Assembly: GCF_003952265.1 (NCBI RefSeq)
Contig: NZ_CP034438.1
Span: forward strand, 1,116,001 to 1,180,000
Reading direction: 5' to 3'
Length of the DNA: 64,000 bases
Origin: Flaviflexus salsibiostraticola
Lineage (GTDB): Bacteria; Actinomycetota; Actinomycetes; Actinomycetales; Actinomycetaceae
Shown here: positions 8,622-17,428 of the stretch, piece after piece
Layout: each line of letters opens with the position of its first letter
How positions within the stretch are numbered: the stretch's first letter is position 1
Position numbers and translations under genes: made by a program
The notes under the pieces: model-generated
What the model saw: the letters and a program-made list of their open reading frames with translations, nothing else
Databases searched by the model: none
What the model was told of the DNA's origin: nothing

Positions 8622-10781
8622 TCAGAGTAGCCGGTTATCGGGTCCAAGTGCGCTCCTGAATGCAGTGAGAAGCGACGTGACGCGAGCGTGTTCCGGGATG
8701 TCGCCGACGAGGACGACCTCCTCTGTGCCATCCGCGAGAGGAATCCGCCAATTCGGGTATTCCTGGTCGGTTCCCGGCTGGTTCTGGATGCGGCGCTCGC
8801 CCACCGCGTCGACGAGCGAGACCGACAGGAAGGTCGACGGGGTGCGGGCGATGTAGCCATGCAGCGCCTCGACGATCTCGCGCTCGGTCGGCTCCTCTCC
8901 GACGAGCCCATACTCACGGAGCCGGCCGATCGTCTCATTCAGCTCACGCTCGGCCGACGCACGGACCTCCTCGATCGGCTGGGTGAAGAGTCCGAGCCGG
9001 TCACGCAGGTCGACATGCTCCCCGGCGATGTAGCCAGCGGCGGGAGGCAGATCATGTGTCTCGACCGACGTAAGGACCTCGGGTCGGTAGTGCTCGGGCC
9101 GGAGCGGGAGACCGTCGCCGTCCTTCTCGAACCAGAAGACGGAGGTGCCGTAGATGCCGCGGGCCTTGAGGTAGTCGCGCACCCACGGTTCGACAGTCCC
9201 GAGGTCCTCGCCGACGAGGATCGCGCGGGCCCGATGGGCTTCGAGAAGGAGGATGCCGATCATCGCCTCGTGATCGTAATTGACGTACGTTCCTTCGGAG
9301 GCCTTGGCGCCGTCCGGGATCCACCAGAGCCGGAAGAAGCCGGCGATGTGGTCGACGCGGAGCATGCCAGCGTGGCGGAGGACGGTGCGGATCATGTCGC
9401 GCAGGGGCTCGTATCCGCTCTGGGCGAGGGTGTCGGGGCGCCACGGCGGCTGCGACCAGTCCTGGCCGTGCTGGTTGTACATATCGGCGGGCGCACCGAC
9501 CGTAACGCCGCGCGCGAACGCCTCGGGATTCGACCACACGTCCGCACCGAGGGGATGGACGCCGACGGCAAGGTCCGTGCAGACACCGATGTTCATGCCT
9601 GAGGTGCGGGCGGTCTCCTGGGCACGTTCGAGCTGCTCGTCGGCGATCCACTGCAGCCACGCCCAGAAGTCGATCCGGTCCGCGAGCTCGCGCCTCTCGC
9701 GCGCGACAAAGACCGAGTCGGCACCCTCGAGATTCTCCGGGAAGCCCTCGGGGTACTTCTCGCACAGTGCGCACCACAGGGCAAAGTTCTGCAGACCCTC
9801 GCCCTCCTCCTCGAGATACTTGTCGAGCGCCGCCTGGCGGGCGAAGGACCGTGGGACGCTGAAAATGACCTCAAGCGCCTCGCGCTTCGTCTGCCACACC
9901 TCGTCGCGATCGATGTGCTCGTTGCGCAGTGACGCCGCGCGCTGCTCCTCGCCGCCCCAGTCGATGAGGGAGCGCTGGGGGCCCGTCAGGTAGGCCGTCT
10001 CGAGGATCGCCTCAGGGCGAATGTAGATGGGGTTGATGAACCGGCGGGACACGGGCAGATACGGGGAGGGCGACATGTGGCCGACCGGCTCTGCTGCGTG
10101 GAGCGGGTTGATCTGGAAGAAGTCCGCGCCTTCGCGGCCGAAGATCGCGACAAGGTCGGCGAGGTCCGAGAAGTCTCCGATGCCCCAGGATTTGGAGGAG
10201 CGGACGGAGTAGAGCTGTGCGGCAACGCCCCAGGCTCGCGTCGTCTCCAGTTCCGGGTCGTGGAGCCGGTCCGGGGTCATGATGAACGGGCATTCCGCCG
10301 TCGTGCCATCATCGAGGACGGCGCGGAGGGTGTGATAACCGAGGGGGATGTCTCCCGGCAGGCGGAACGAGGCCTGCCCTGTCGGCTGGCCATCGATCTC
10401 CCTGTCGGCCGCCCAATCCTCAGTCTGCGACAGCGGCCATTCCCCGCCATCCTCGAGGATAACGGCCACGCGGGCCTTCTCCCCGGATGGCAGGTGCACC
10501 TGAACGGTTCCCTCTTTGTTCTGTCGGTGGACCACAGACGGTGGCAGGACAGAGCGCCACGCCTCGAGGTCGCGTTCGAGCACTGCCGCGCTCGCCGCCT
10601 CCTCCGTGCTTGCATCGACACCCATGGCCGACAGCACCTTGGTGAGCACCTCGTCGGAGATGTCCCGTTGGACTCCGTCATATCCCCAGAACTGGGTGGA
10701 GATCCGATACGCTGCCGCGAGCTCCGTGAGGGTGGATCGAGAGGGCGGGACACTCATAGGGGCAGCCTTTCGCGACGACAT
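8622..10781 (-). CDS. malQ: 4-alpha-glucanotransferase (amylomaltase)
   Basis: 719-residue GH77 enzyme that transfers alpha-1,4-glucan chains and releases glucose from maltodextrins. The catalytic residues are visible: nucleophile Asp in GVCTDLAVGVHPLG (~residue 404), acid/base Glu in LVGEDLGTVEPW (~520) and the stabilising Asp in VETHDLPP (~575). The N-terminal ~150 residues form the extra beta domain found in long actinobacterial MalQ. The ATG at 10781 has AGGAAG five bases upstream; an internal ATG at 10757 is possible. It leads the operon malQ-EIIB-EIIA, which links glycogen/maltodextrin use to PTS sugar uptake. Confidence 0.94.
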   Translation of the reverse strand: MSSRKAAPMSVPPSRSTLTELAAAYRISTQFWGYDGVQRDISDEVLTKVLSAMGVDASTEEAASAAVLERDLEAWRSVLPPSVVHRQNKEGTVQVHLPSGEKARVAVILEDGGEWPLSQTEDWAADREIDGQPTGQASFRLPGDIPLGYHTLRAVLDDGTTAECPFIMTPDRLHDPELETTRAWGVAAQLYSVRSSKSWGIGDFSDLADLVAIFGREGADFFQINPLHAAEPVGHMSPSPYLPVSRRFINPIYIRPEAILETAYLTGPQRSLIDWGGEEQRAASLRNEHIDRDEVWQTKREALEVIFSVPRSFARQAALDKYLEEEGEGLQNFALWCALCEKYPEGFPENLEGADSVFVARERRELADRIDFWAWLQWIADEQLERAQETARTSGMNIGVCTDLAVGVHPLGADVWSNPEAFARGVTVGAPADMYNQHGQDWSQPPWRPDTLAQSGYEPLRDMIRTVLRHAGMLRVDHIAGFFRLWWIPDGAKASEGTYVNYDHEAMIGILLLEAHRARAILVGEDLGTVEPWVRDYLKARGIYGTSVFWFEKDGDGLPLRPEHYRPEVLTSVETHDLPPAAGYIAGEHVDLRDRLGLFTQPIEEVRASAERELNETIGRLREYGLVGEEPTEREIVEALHGYIARTPSTFLSVSLVDAVGERRIQNQPGTDQEYPNWRIPLADGTEEVVLVGDIPEHARVTSLLTAFRSALGPDNRLL

Positions 10782-10910
10782 CGTGCTTCCTGTTCATTCT
10801 CACACAAAAGATCAGGTCCCCCGCGCATTCCCACAGCCCGTGGGCCACGCCCCGGCCGAGGAGGGCGGACGTCGACTGAGGTCGGCTAAAGTTGGCCGAG
10901 GAACAGGAGA

Positions 10911-11813
10911 ATGATGGACAAGAAGATCTACGTGCCCGCAAGTACAACTGAGCCGCTCGCCTCCCTTCTCAATACTCTCCGTCTCGAGCGGCTTGGGGAC
11001 GGTCATTACCGAGGCAACGACAATCTGCCTCAGCTCTCGAAGAGGGTCTACGGCGGCCAGGTCCTTGCTCAGGCCGTTGTCGCAGCGGCCGACACGATCG
11101 ACAACTGCGACGAACGACCGATCCACTCGAAGACCGCCGCCTTCCTCGCCCCCGGCGATGTCGATAAACCGATCGACTTCGAGGTCGAGGTCATCAACGA
11201 CGGCCGCTCCTTCGCAACCCGCCTCGTCCACGCAAGACAGGAGGGCCGGATCATCTTCACGGCCAGGGATTCGTTCCAGCTCCGCCAGCCCGGCTTCGAT
11301 CACGCCGACGCGGCCCCCGACACTCCCGGTCCCGACAATCTCCCTTCGTCGGTCGATCTCTTCGCATCCGTCGACCACCCCGCGGCACGGTTCATGTCCT
11401 CGACGAACGCTCTCGACATGAGGCATGTCGAAGGTCAGATCTACCTGCGGCCGCCCGCCGAGGCCAGGCCCACGACCCACATCTGGTTCAAGACGCGCTC
11501 ACCGATGCCGGAGGGCGTGTGCCAAACCCTCAGCCGCGCGGTCCTCGCCTATGCCGCCGATCAGTTCATGCTCGAGCCGATCCTCCACGCCCACGGCCTC
11601 TCGTGGATGAGTCCGGGACTCTCGGCGGCGACCCTCGATCACACGACGTGGTGGCACCGGGACGTCGACCCCTCCTCGTGGATCCTCGCAGAGCTCCACA
11701 GCCCTTCAGCGCAGGGCGGGCGGGGGCTCACGCTCGCAAAGTTCTTCCAGGACGGCAGGCTCGTCGCCACGATGGCCCAGGAGGGCATGGTCCGCTCGCC
11801 CGAGATGAAGTGA
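10911..11813 (+). CDS. tesB: Acyl-CoA thioesterase II
   Basis: 300-residue double-hotdog thioesterase that hydrolyses acyl-CoA to free fatty acid and CoA. Conserved TesB features are present: RVYGGQVLAQA at the first hotdog, the HSKTAAFLAPGD segment and, in the C-terminal hotdog, the conserved Asp/Thr/Gln-type set in LDHTTWWHR followed by GRGLTLAKFFQDGRLVATMAQEG, the family's ending. Two ATGs are in frame (10911 and 10914); AGGAG at 10905 favours the second by spacing. The gene stands alone, divergent from malQ and facing the ettA gene across a long palindrome. Confidence 0.93.
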   Translation: MMDKKIYVPASTTEPLASLLNTLRLERLGDGHYRGNDNLPQLSKRVYGGQVLAQAVVAAADTIDNCDERPIHSKTAAFLAPGDVDKPIDFEVEVINDGRSFATRLVHARQEGRIIFTARDSFQLRQPGFDHADAAPDTPGPDNLPSSVDLFASVDHPAARFMSSTNALDMRHVEGQIYLRPPAEARPTTHIWFKTRSPMPEGVCQTLSRAVLAYAADQFMLEPILHAHGLSWMSPGLSAATLDHTTWWHRDVDPSSWILAELHSPSAQGGRGLTLAKFFQDGRLVATMAQEGMVRSPEMK

Positions 11814-11844
11814 CCGGCGGCGACGCAGCGCATAGACGATGAAT

Positions 11845-11884
11845 ATGGGGGATGCCCGCTCGATATCGAGCGGGCATCCCCCAT
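11845..11884. terminator. Convergent terminator, tesB / ettA
   Basis: Perfect 40-base palindrome (20-bp arms meeting at GATATC) between the stops of two convergent genes. It has no loop bases of its own, so the RNA hairpin would open at the centre. It can act on both strands. Confidence 0.85.
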
Positions 11885-11892
11885 GTCAGCCG

Positions 11893-13575
11893 TCAGTCGC
11901 GCGTGAGCTTGCGGTAGGTCACCGAGCTCGGGCGGGCCGCATCGGCGCCGAGGCGCTCGACCTTGTTCTTCTCGTACGAGTCGAAGTTGCCCTCGAACCA
12001 GTACCAGTTCGACGGGTTCTCCTCGGTGCCCTCGTAGGCGAGGATGTGGGTGGCGACGCGGTCGAGGAACCAGCGATCGTGGGTGACGACGACGGCGCAG
12101 CCGGGGAAGTCGAGCAGAGCGTTCTCGAGCGAGCCGAGCGTCTCGACGTCGAGGTCGTTCGTCGGCTCATCGAGGAGCAGGAGGTTGCCGCCCTGCTTGA
12201 GCGTGAGAGCGAGGTTGAGGCGGTTTCGCTCACCGCCGGACAGGACGCCGGCCGGCTTCTGCTGATCGGCTCCCTTGAAGCCGAAGGCGGAGACGTAGGC
12301 GCGGGACGGCATCTCAACATTGCCGACCTGGATGTAATCGAGCCCGTCGGAGACGACCTCCCACAGCGTCTTATCCGGATCGATGCCCTCGCGGGACTGG
12401 TCGACGTACGAGATCTTCACGGTCTCGCCGATCTTCAGATCGCCGCCGTCGAGCGGTTCGAGGCCGACGATCGTCTTGAACAGGGTGGTCTTGCCGACGC
12501 CGTTCGGGCCGATGACACCGACGATGCCGTTGCGGGGTAGGGAGAACGACAGCCCGTCGATGAGAACGCGGTCGCCGAAACCCTTCTTGAGGTCGTTCGC
12601 CTCGATGACGACGTTGCCAAGCCTCGGGCCGGGCGGGATCTGGATCTCTTCGAAGTCGAGCTTCCGAGTCTTCTCGGCCTCAGCCGCCATCTCCTCGTAG
12701 CGATCGAGACGCGCCTTGGACTTGGCCTGGCGGCCCTTTGCCGAGGAGCGGACCCAGTCGAGCTCGTCCTTGAGTCGCTTTTGGAGCTTGGCGTCCTTCT
12801 TGCCCTGGACGGTCAGTCGCTCCTGCTTCTTCTCGAGGTACGTCGAGTAGTTGCCCTCATAGGGGTAGAGACGACCGCGGTCGACCTCAGCGATCCACTC
12901 CGCAACGTGGTCGAGGAAGTAGCGATCGTGGGTGACGGCGATGACGGCGCCGGGGTACTTCGCGAGGTGCTGCTCGAGCCACAGGACCGACTCGGCATCA
13001 AGGTGGTTCGTCGGCTCATCGAGGAGCAGCAGATCGGGCTGCTCGAGGAGGAGGCGGCACAGCGCGACGCGGCGGCGCTCGCCGCCGGACAGGTTGGTGA
13101 CCGGAGAATCGGCGGGCGGGCACCGCAGCGCGTCCATCGCCTGCTGGAGCTGGGAGTCGAGGTCCCACGCGTTGGCCGCGTCGATCTCGGTCTGGAGCTT
13201 GCCCATCTCGTCCATGAGGGCATCGAAGTCGGCGTCGGGATTCGCCATCTCTTCGCCGATCTCATTGAAGCGGTTGACCTTGGAGAGGATGTCGGCAACG
13301 CCCTCCTGGACGTTGCCGAGCACCGTCTTCTCCTCGTTCAGGGGCGGCTCCTGGAGAAGGATGCCGACCGTGAATCCGGGGGTCAGCCGGGCCTCACCAT
13401 TGGACGGGGTGTCGAGCCCGGCCATGATTTTGAGGATGGTCGACTTGCCGGCGCCGTTGGGGCCGACCATGCCGATCTTGGCGCCTGGCAGGAACGCCAT
13501 CGTGACGTCGTCGAGGATCAGCTTGTCGCCGATCGTCTTGCGGGCACGAACCATCGAGTAGATGTACTCAGCCAC
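11893..13575 (-). CDS. ettA: ABC-F translation factor, EttA (energy-dependent translational throttle)
   Basis: 560-residue protein with two ABC ATPase domains and no membrane part. EttA binds the ribosomal E site and gates the first peptide bonds according to ATP/ADP. The first domain has Walker A GPNGAGKST (~residue 38), signature LSGGERRRVALCRLL and Walker B LLLLDEPTNHLD. A charged linker (the P-site tRNA-interaction motif region, KKDAKLQKRLKDELDWVR) follows. The second domain has GPNGVGKTT, LSGGERNRLNLA and LLLLDEPTNDLD. The GTG start at 13575 was chosen because AAGGGAGAA lies upstream and the product then begins MAEYIYSMVRARK, the family start. Confidence 0.95.
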   Translation of the reverse strand: MAEYIYSMVRARKTIGDKLILDDVTMAFLPGAKIGMVGPNGAGKSTILKIMAGLDTPSNGEARLTPGFTVGILLQEPPLNEEKTVLGNVQEGVADILSKVNRFNEIGEEMANPDADFDALMDEMGKLQTEIDAANAWDLDSQLQQAMDALRCPPADSPVTNLSGGERRRVALCRLLLEQPDLLLLDEPTNHLDAESVLWLEQHLAKYPGAVIAVTHDRYFLDHVAEWIAEVDRGRLYPYEGNYSTYLEKKQERLTVQGKKDAKLQKRLKDELDWVRSSAKGRQAKSKARLDRYEEMAAEAEKTRKLDFEEIQIPPGPRLGNVVIEANDLKKGFGDRVLIDGLSFSLPRNGIVGVIGPNGVGKTTLFKTIVGLEPLDGGDLKIGETVKISYVDQSREGIDPDKTLWEVVSDGLDYIQVGNVEMPSRAYVSAFGFKGADQQKPAGVLSGGERNRLNLALTLKQGGNLLLLDEPTNDLDVETLGSLENALLDFPGCAVVVTHDRWFLDRVATHILAYEGTEENPSNWYWFEGNFDSYEKNKVERLGADAARPSSVTYRKLTRD

Positions 13576-13624
13576 ATTTCTCCCTTGTAAACGAAATTTA
13601 TTCCGTCCCAAGGTTACCGCAGGA

Positions 13625-14014
13625 TCAGAATTGGGCGGACTCCTCCGCCGCGGGCGGATTCCTCGTGTAGGCGACGGTGCCTCGGCCGATCTCCACCCCG
13701 ACGGAGTCAGCCCGGATGATGAGGTCTTTCCTTGTCTGCGCCGGGTCATCCTTCGCCTGATAGGTGTCCGTCTCGAGCCTGCCGCGGATGAGCAGCGGGA
13801 TACCCTTCTGCACCGACATCGCGCAGTTGCGTGCAAGCTCACCGTAGGTTCTCACCGTGAACCACTCCGTGAACTGCTCCCGCGCCTCGCCCACCCCACG
13901 CCAGGACGTCGACCCGACTCGGAAGTAGGCGTACGGCTTCTTGCCCTCGTTCTCGATGAGAGCGGCGTCTGCACCCGCGAACCCCATTACTGACACGTTG
14001 ATCTCGTTGTTCAT
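13625..14014 (-). CDS. ssb: Single-stranded DNA-binding protein, SSB/OB-fold
   Basis: 129-residue OB-fold protein resembling bacterial SSB (opening MNNEINVSVMGFAG, then a central RTYGELARNCAMSVQKGIPLLIRGRLET motif region that reads as the typical SSB core). It would bind single-stranded DNA in replication, repair or uptake. It differs from the main SSB in lacking the Gly/Gln-rich linker and the acidic DDDIPF-type tip; its C-terminus is EESAQF. It also lies outside the rpsF-ssb-rplI context. It is therefore probably a secondary SSB. It sits 49 nt upstream of ettA's start on the same strand and may be cotranscribed with it. Confidence 0.85.
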   Translation of the reverse strand: MNNEINVSVMGFAGADAALIENEGKKPYAYFRVGSTSWRGVGEAREQFTEWFTVRTYGELARNCAMSVQKGIPLLIRGRLETDTYQAKDDPAQTRKDLIIRADSVGVEIGRGTVAYTRNPPAAEESAQF

Positions 14015-14063
14015 GTGTCCTCCTTCCCCATAAGAGAACCGCAGGCGATGAGTGAGACGGATG

Positions 14064-14095
14064 CACGGAAGCCCCTCTGTTGAGGGGCTTCCGTG
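14064..14095. terminator. Terminator hairpin downstream of the GTPase pair
   Basis: 14-bp perfect stem (14064-14077 with 14082-14095) with loop TGTT. It follows the stop of the minus-strand GTPase gene at 14113 and precedes the ssb start, so it ends the GTPase transcript. Confidence 0.85.
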
Positions 14096-14112
14096 ATGTC
14101 GTGTCTGGGTGC

Positions 14113-15573
14113 TCAGGCCGCTGCTGTGGCCAGCGCCTCCCGGGTGCGCCTGTGCTGGGTGAGAACCACCTGCGCGGGCTCGCCGAGGTCGGTTCGAAGG
14201 GTCTGAAGGATCTTCTCCTGCACCGCGCGTTCATAACGGTCGGCGGCCCGCACCGCGGATGACCTGCGGACGGATCTGGCCATGACGATTGCCCAGATGC
14301 CCGAGAGGATGAGGACGCCGGCCGCGATCCAGCTGGCTGCGGTGTCGCCGAAGAGAATGGGAGCGCCAACCACCGCGGCGACCCGAGTGCCGATCCCGGC
14401 AAGGATAAGGAGCACGCCCAGCCAGATGAGGATCGTCGAATTCCTCGACGACGGCTTGGAAACCGGGACCGAGTCGACGGCTTCGGCGACGTCCCGGCGG
14501 AGCTTCTCAGGTCCAGCGACAGAGTCATGGATTCCCTTGGCCCACGTGGGCGGGAGATCCCGCTCGACGGAGTCCAGCCAGGTCCCCCGGATCGCGGTAA
14601 CGGTCGACGTCGCAGGCTGTTCGGGTTTGGCCAGCGCGAACTCGCGCCAGGACTCACCCGAGGCCCTCATCGAGGATCCAACCGCTCCGATTCCTGCGGC
14701 TCGCGCGAGCTGCTGGGCGACGGGACGAAGACTGTCGTCCGACACCTCGGCCTCAGACTCTGCCACCGAGTCCCACAACCGCCCGGCAATTGCCGCGATC
14801 TCGGCCTTGGCCGTCACCGTGTTGATCGACGTGCGACCGACCGCGGAGGCGATGTGAATCTTGATCTCGTCGATTCCCTGATGGTCGAGGGCCGAGGCCG
14901 TGATGACGGGAATCCCGTCGAGACCGTCGGCCTTGAGCACGTCCTTGACGTCGTCGACGATGCGCTCACGCTGGTCGAACGGGACGGTGTCGATCTGGTT
15001 AAGGACGACGATCATCGAATCCTTCCGCCGAGCGAGGCCCTGGAGATAGCCGGCGTGGAGTGCCTGGTCGGCGTACTTCTGCGGGTCGAGCACCCAGATG
15101 AGGAGGTCGACGACGGGCATGAGCTGGGTGACCTGGACCGAGTGCGAGACCCGGATCGAATCATGGTCGGGCAGGTCGAGAAGGACGAGACCCTCGAATT
15201 CCGGCTCCTCATCGGTGAGCAGCGAGCCCTTGCGGATGCGCCGGTCCTCGTCGACGCCGAGGAAGTCGAGCATGGGCTCCGCACCCTCGCCCCAGGCGCA
15301 CGCGGCGGCCCGCTCGGTCGTGGGACGCAGCTCGCCGGAGTCGGCGAAATCGAGGCCCGAGATGGCATTCGCCATGGTCGACTTACCCGAGCCCGTGCCT
15401 CCGACGAGGGCGACAACCGTCAAGTCCATGCCCAACCCCATACGGTGCTTGACCGCCTTGAGGTCGTCGGCAGCCCTGGCAAGCCGGAACGGTTCGATGT
15501 AGCCCGCGCCCTGCTCGATTGCGCTCTCCAGCGCTTTTCGGCGCGTTTCGACCTCTGCACTGACGTCGTTCAT
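14113..15573 (-). CDS. Dynamin-like/YfjP-type GTPase with C-terminal membrane hairpin
   Basis: 486-residue GTPase. The P-loop GGTGSGKST is at residues ~58-66, the G3 motif in LLDLPDHDS near 135 and the G4 motif NQID near 185; the region PTTERAA supplies the switch I Thr. After a helical section, two hydrophobic stretches (STILIWLGVLLILAGIG and ASWIAAGVLILSGIWAIVM) form a membrane hairpin near residues 385-440, followed by a basic, helical tail. This layout fits bacterial dynamin-like or YfjP GTPases that act at the inner membrane. The start ATG overlaps the stop of the second GTPase gene (TGATG), so both proteins are made together and may form a heteromer. Exact function is unknown. Confidence 0.82.
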   Translation of the reverse strand: MNDVSAEVETRRKALESAIEQGAGYIEPFRLARAADDLKAVKHRMGLGMDLTVVALVGGTGSGKSTMANAISGLDFADSGELRPTTERAAACAWGEGAEPMLDFLGVDEDRRIRKGSLLTDEEPEFEGLVLLDLPDHDSIRVSHSVQVTQLMPVVDLLIWVLDPQKYADQALHAGYLQGLARRKDSMIVVLNQIDTVPFDQRERIVDDVKDVLKADGLDGIPVITASALDHQGIDEIKIHIASAVGRTSINTVTAKAEIAAIAGRLWDSVAESEAEVSDDSLRPVAQQLARAAGIGAVGSSMRASGESWREFALAKPEQPATSTVTAIRGTWLDSVERDLPPTWAKGIHDSVAGPEKLRRDVAEAVDSVPVSKPSSRNSTILIWLGVLLILAGIGTRVAAVVGAPILFGDTAASWIAAGVLILSGIWAIVMARSVRRSSAVRAADRYERAVQEKILQTLRTDLGEPAQVVLTQHRRTREALATAAA

Positions 15574-17126
15574 CACTTCTCCCATACCGCTTCAACAAGT
15601 TCTCGCGCCCGGATCCGAAGGACCGAGCTGTCCGGCAGCTCCAGCTCATCGATAATCGCAGCATACGCGGCGACGACTGTACCGATTGCCTCGTCACAGC
15701 GCTGGCGAAGGGCCCTCTCCACGCGGGTGACCCCGCCTTCGGCTCCGCCCGAGACAAGTGCCGACCGAACGCCGGGGATGCCTCCAGCCCCGGCCCGCAG
15801 AAGATCAGCAAGGCCCTGCTGCGACACCTTCTTCGTGATGGGGCCCTTGACGCGGCCCGCAGCGGCACGTGCGTCCCGATGCCATTCCTCGATCGCGTGC
15901 TCGACGGCGGTCGCGATGTCCGTCTCCACTCGGATACCGCTGGTGTCGACGTACGACATGGACCAGCTGCAAGCAGCCCGATCCCGGGTGTCGATCAACG
16001 CCTGGGTCAGCGCAATCCGCAGAGCGTCATCGATGGCGGATGCGATCTCCGCCGCCGCACGGTCCCTCTTGGCCACGGAGCGGCTGGGGAATAGGAGGGC
16101 TCGGCCGCCTGCGAGCGAGGCAAGCGGGCCGCCGGTCGAGGCGAGCGACAGCCACTGCGTTGTGGGGGCGCCAGCGGCGAGCCGCCCGACATCAATCGCC
16201 GTCATGATCGCGGCAGCCGGCTCGACCCCTGCTTGGGATGCTGAGTCGCGCAGGCTCTGCGCGGCATCGCTCTGCGCAGATGCCGCATCGGCAAGATCGA
16301 GAAGCTCCCTGCGGATCGCAGGCATAAGAGCGCGGGATGTCCTCGCGACAAGCGATTTCGAGGCTCGCGTCGAGCGCATGAGCTCAAGCCATGATCTGAG
16401 CTCGGCAATGCTCGACGGGTCGAGGTGGCCTTCGATGGGACCGGCGTCATCCATGATGAACAGCGGTGACTGCCCCATGCCGGACTCCGCCATGCGCTTG
16501 AGCAGATCGACACGAACGGGCGACTTCGCGCGCTCCGGGACTCGGTTGAGGACGACGGCCGTTGTCATGCCCCGGTCGAATGCCTCCGTGAGTGTCGACC
16601 ACGCGATGAGGTCGCCATAGCGCGCGGCGGTTGTGACGAAGATCCACAGGTCGGCCGCATTGAGCAGCTTCTGGGAGAGGACTCGATTCTCGTCCTCGAT
16701 CGAGTCTAAGTCTGGAGCATCAATAAGGGCGATGCCGGGAATCGCGTTCTCAGTGATGACGACCTCGCACATGCCGAGCAGCATATGGTCCGTCATAGCC
16801 ATCTCATCGTCCGGGTGGAACGCGAGTACCGGGGTTCGAGTCGTCGGTCGGATGACGGAAGCCTCCGACACTTCCTCCCCTAGGAGGGAGTTGAGGATCG
16901 TCGATTTTCCAGCCCCAGAGGAACCGCCGAAGACGACGATCGCGGGGACGGCCTCTTGGAGCAGATGCGGCAGTAGCCGCGTCGAGAGTTGGGTCTGCAG
17001 TGCGCGGTGCGAGTCCATGAGCTCGTTGATGCCGGGGACTGCGAGGGGAAAGGAGACGTCCTCAAGCGCCTCGAGCGTTTCGACAACGAGGCGGGCAAGT
17101 CTGGAGGCGGCATAATGGGAACTCAC
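15573..17126 (-). CDS. Dynamin-like GTPase, first gene of the pair
   Basis: 517-residue GTPase with P-loop GGSSGAGKST (residues ~67-76), switch I Thr in RPTTRTPV, G3 DAPDLDS and a G4-like NRVP instead of NKxD. No clear membrane span is seen, but the mid-region (APTTQWLSLASTGGPLASLAGGR) is weakly hydrophobic and the C-terminal half is helical and charged. Paired, unequal dynamin-like GTPases occur in Streptomyces (DynA/DynB) and mycobacteria (IniA/IniC), where they work on membranes during division or drug stress. This pair has the same arrangement of one soluble-looking and one membrane-anchored partner. The start codon is chosen as the longest frame beginning MSSHYAASRLARL. Confidence 0.82.
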   Translation of the reverse strand: MSSHYAASRLARLVVETLEALEDVSFPLAVPGINELMDSHRALQTQLSTRLLPHLLQEAVPAIVVFGGSSGAGKSTILNSLLGEEVSEASVIRPTTRTPVLAFHPDDEMAMTDHMLLGMCEVVITENAIPGIALIDAPDLDSIEDENRVLSQKLLNAADLWIFVTTAARYGDLIAWSTLTEAFDRGMTTAVVLNRVPERAKSPVRVDLLKRMAESGMGQSPLFIMDDAGPIEGHLDPSSIAELRSWLELMRSTRASKSLVARTSRALMPAIRRELLDLADAASAQSDAAQSLRDSASQAGVEPAAAIMTAIDVGRLAAGAPTTQWLSLASTGGPLASLAGGRALLFPSRSVAKRDRAAAEIASAIDDALRIALTQALIDTRDRAACSWSMSYVDTSGIRVETDIATAVEHAIEEWHRDARAAAGRVKGPITKKVSQQGLADLLRAGAGGIPGVRSALVSGGAEGGVTRVERALRQRCDEAIGTVVAAYAAIIDELELPDSSVLRIRARELVEAVWEK

Positions 17127-17212
17127 ACCCCTATTCTTATCGCAAACCGCCTTGCGTTGGTGGACCGCCCCCGCCGCGTCGGTGCGCTAAGATCTAACGG
17201 GCGCAAGCCCAC

Positions 17213-17285
<73 letters not shown>

Positions 17286-17428
17286 CTACAACCCGTCAAC
17301 GTCGACGCGTTTATTTGCCGCAGGAACCGTACTTCTATCCCACATTGTGAGCGCGAGCTTGTCGAATGTTGCCCGTGGGATTTGTGACCGCGATATGCTG
17401 ATGGCGTGGCTTCACCGACACGAGGCAG

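Noticed and set aside
14527..16620. 697-codon plus-strand frame antisense to the two GTPase genes
   Set aside because: It spans the junction of two clearly coding genes on the other strand, is full of Arg/Asp low-complexity sequence and has no motif.
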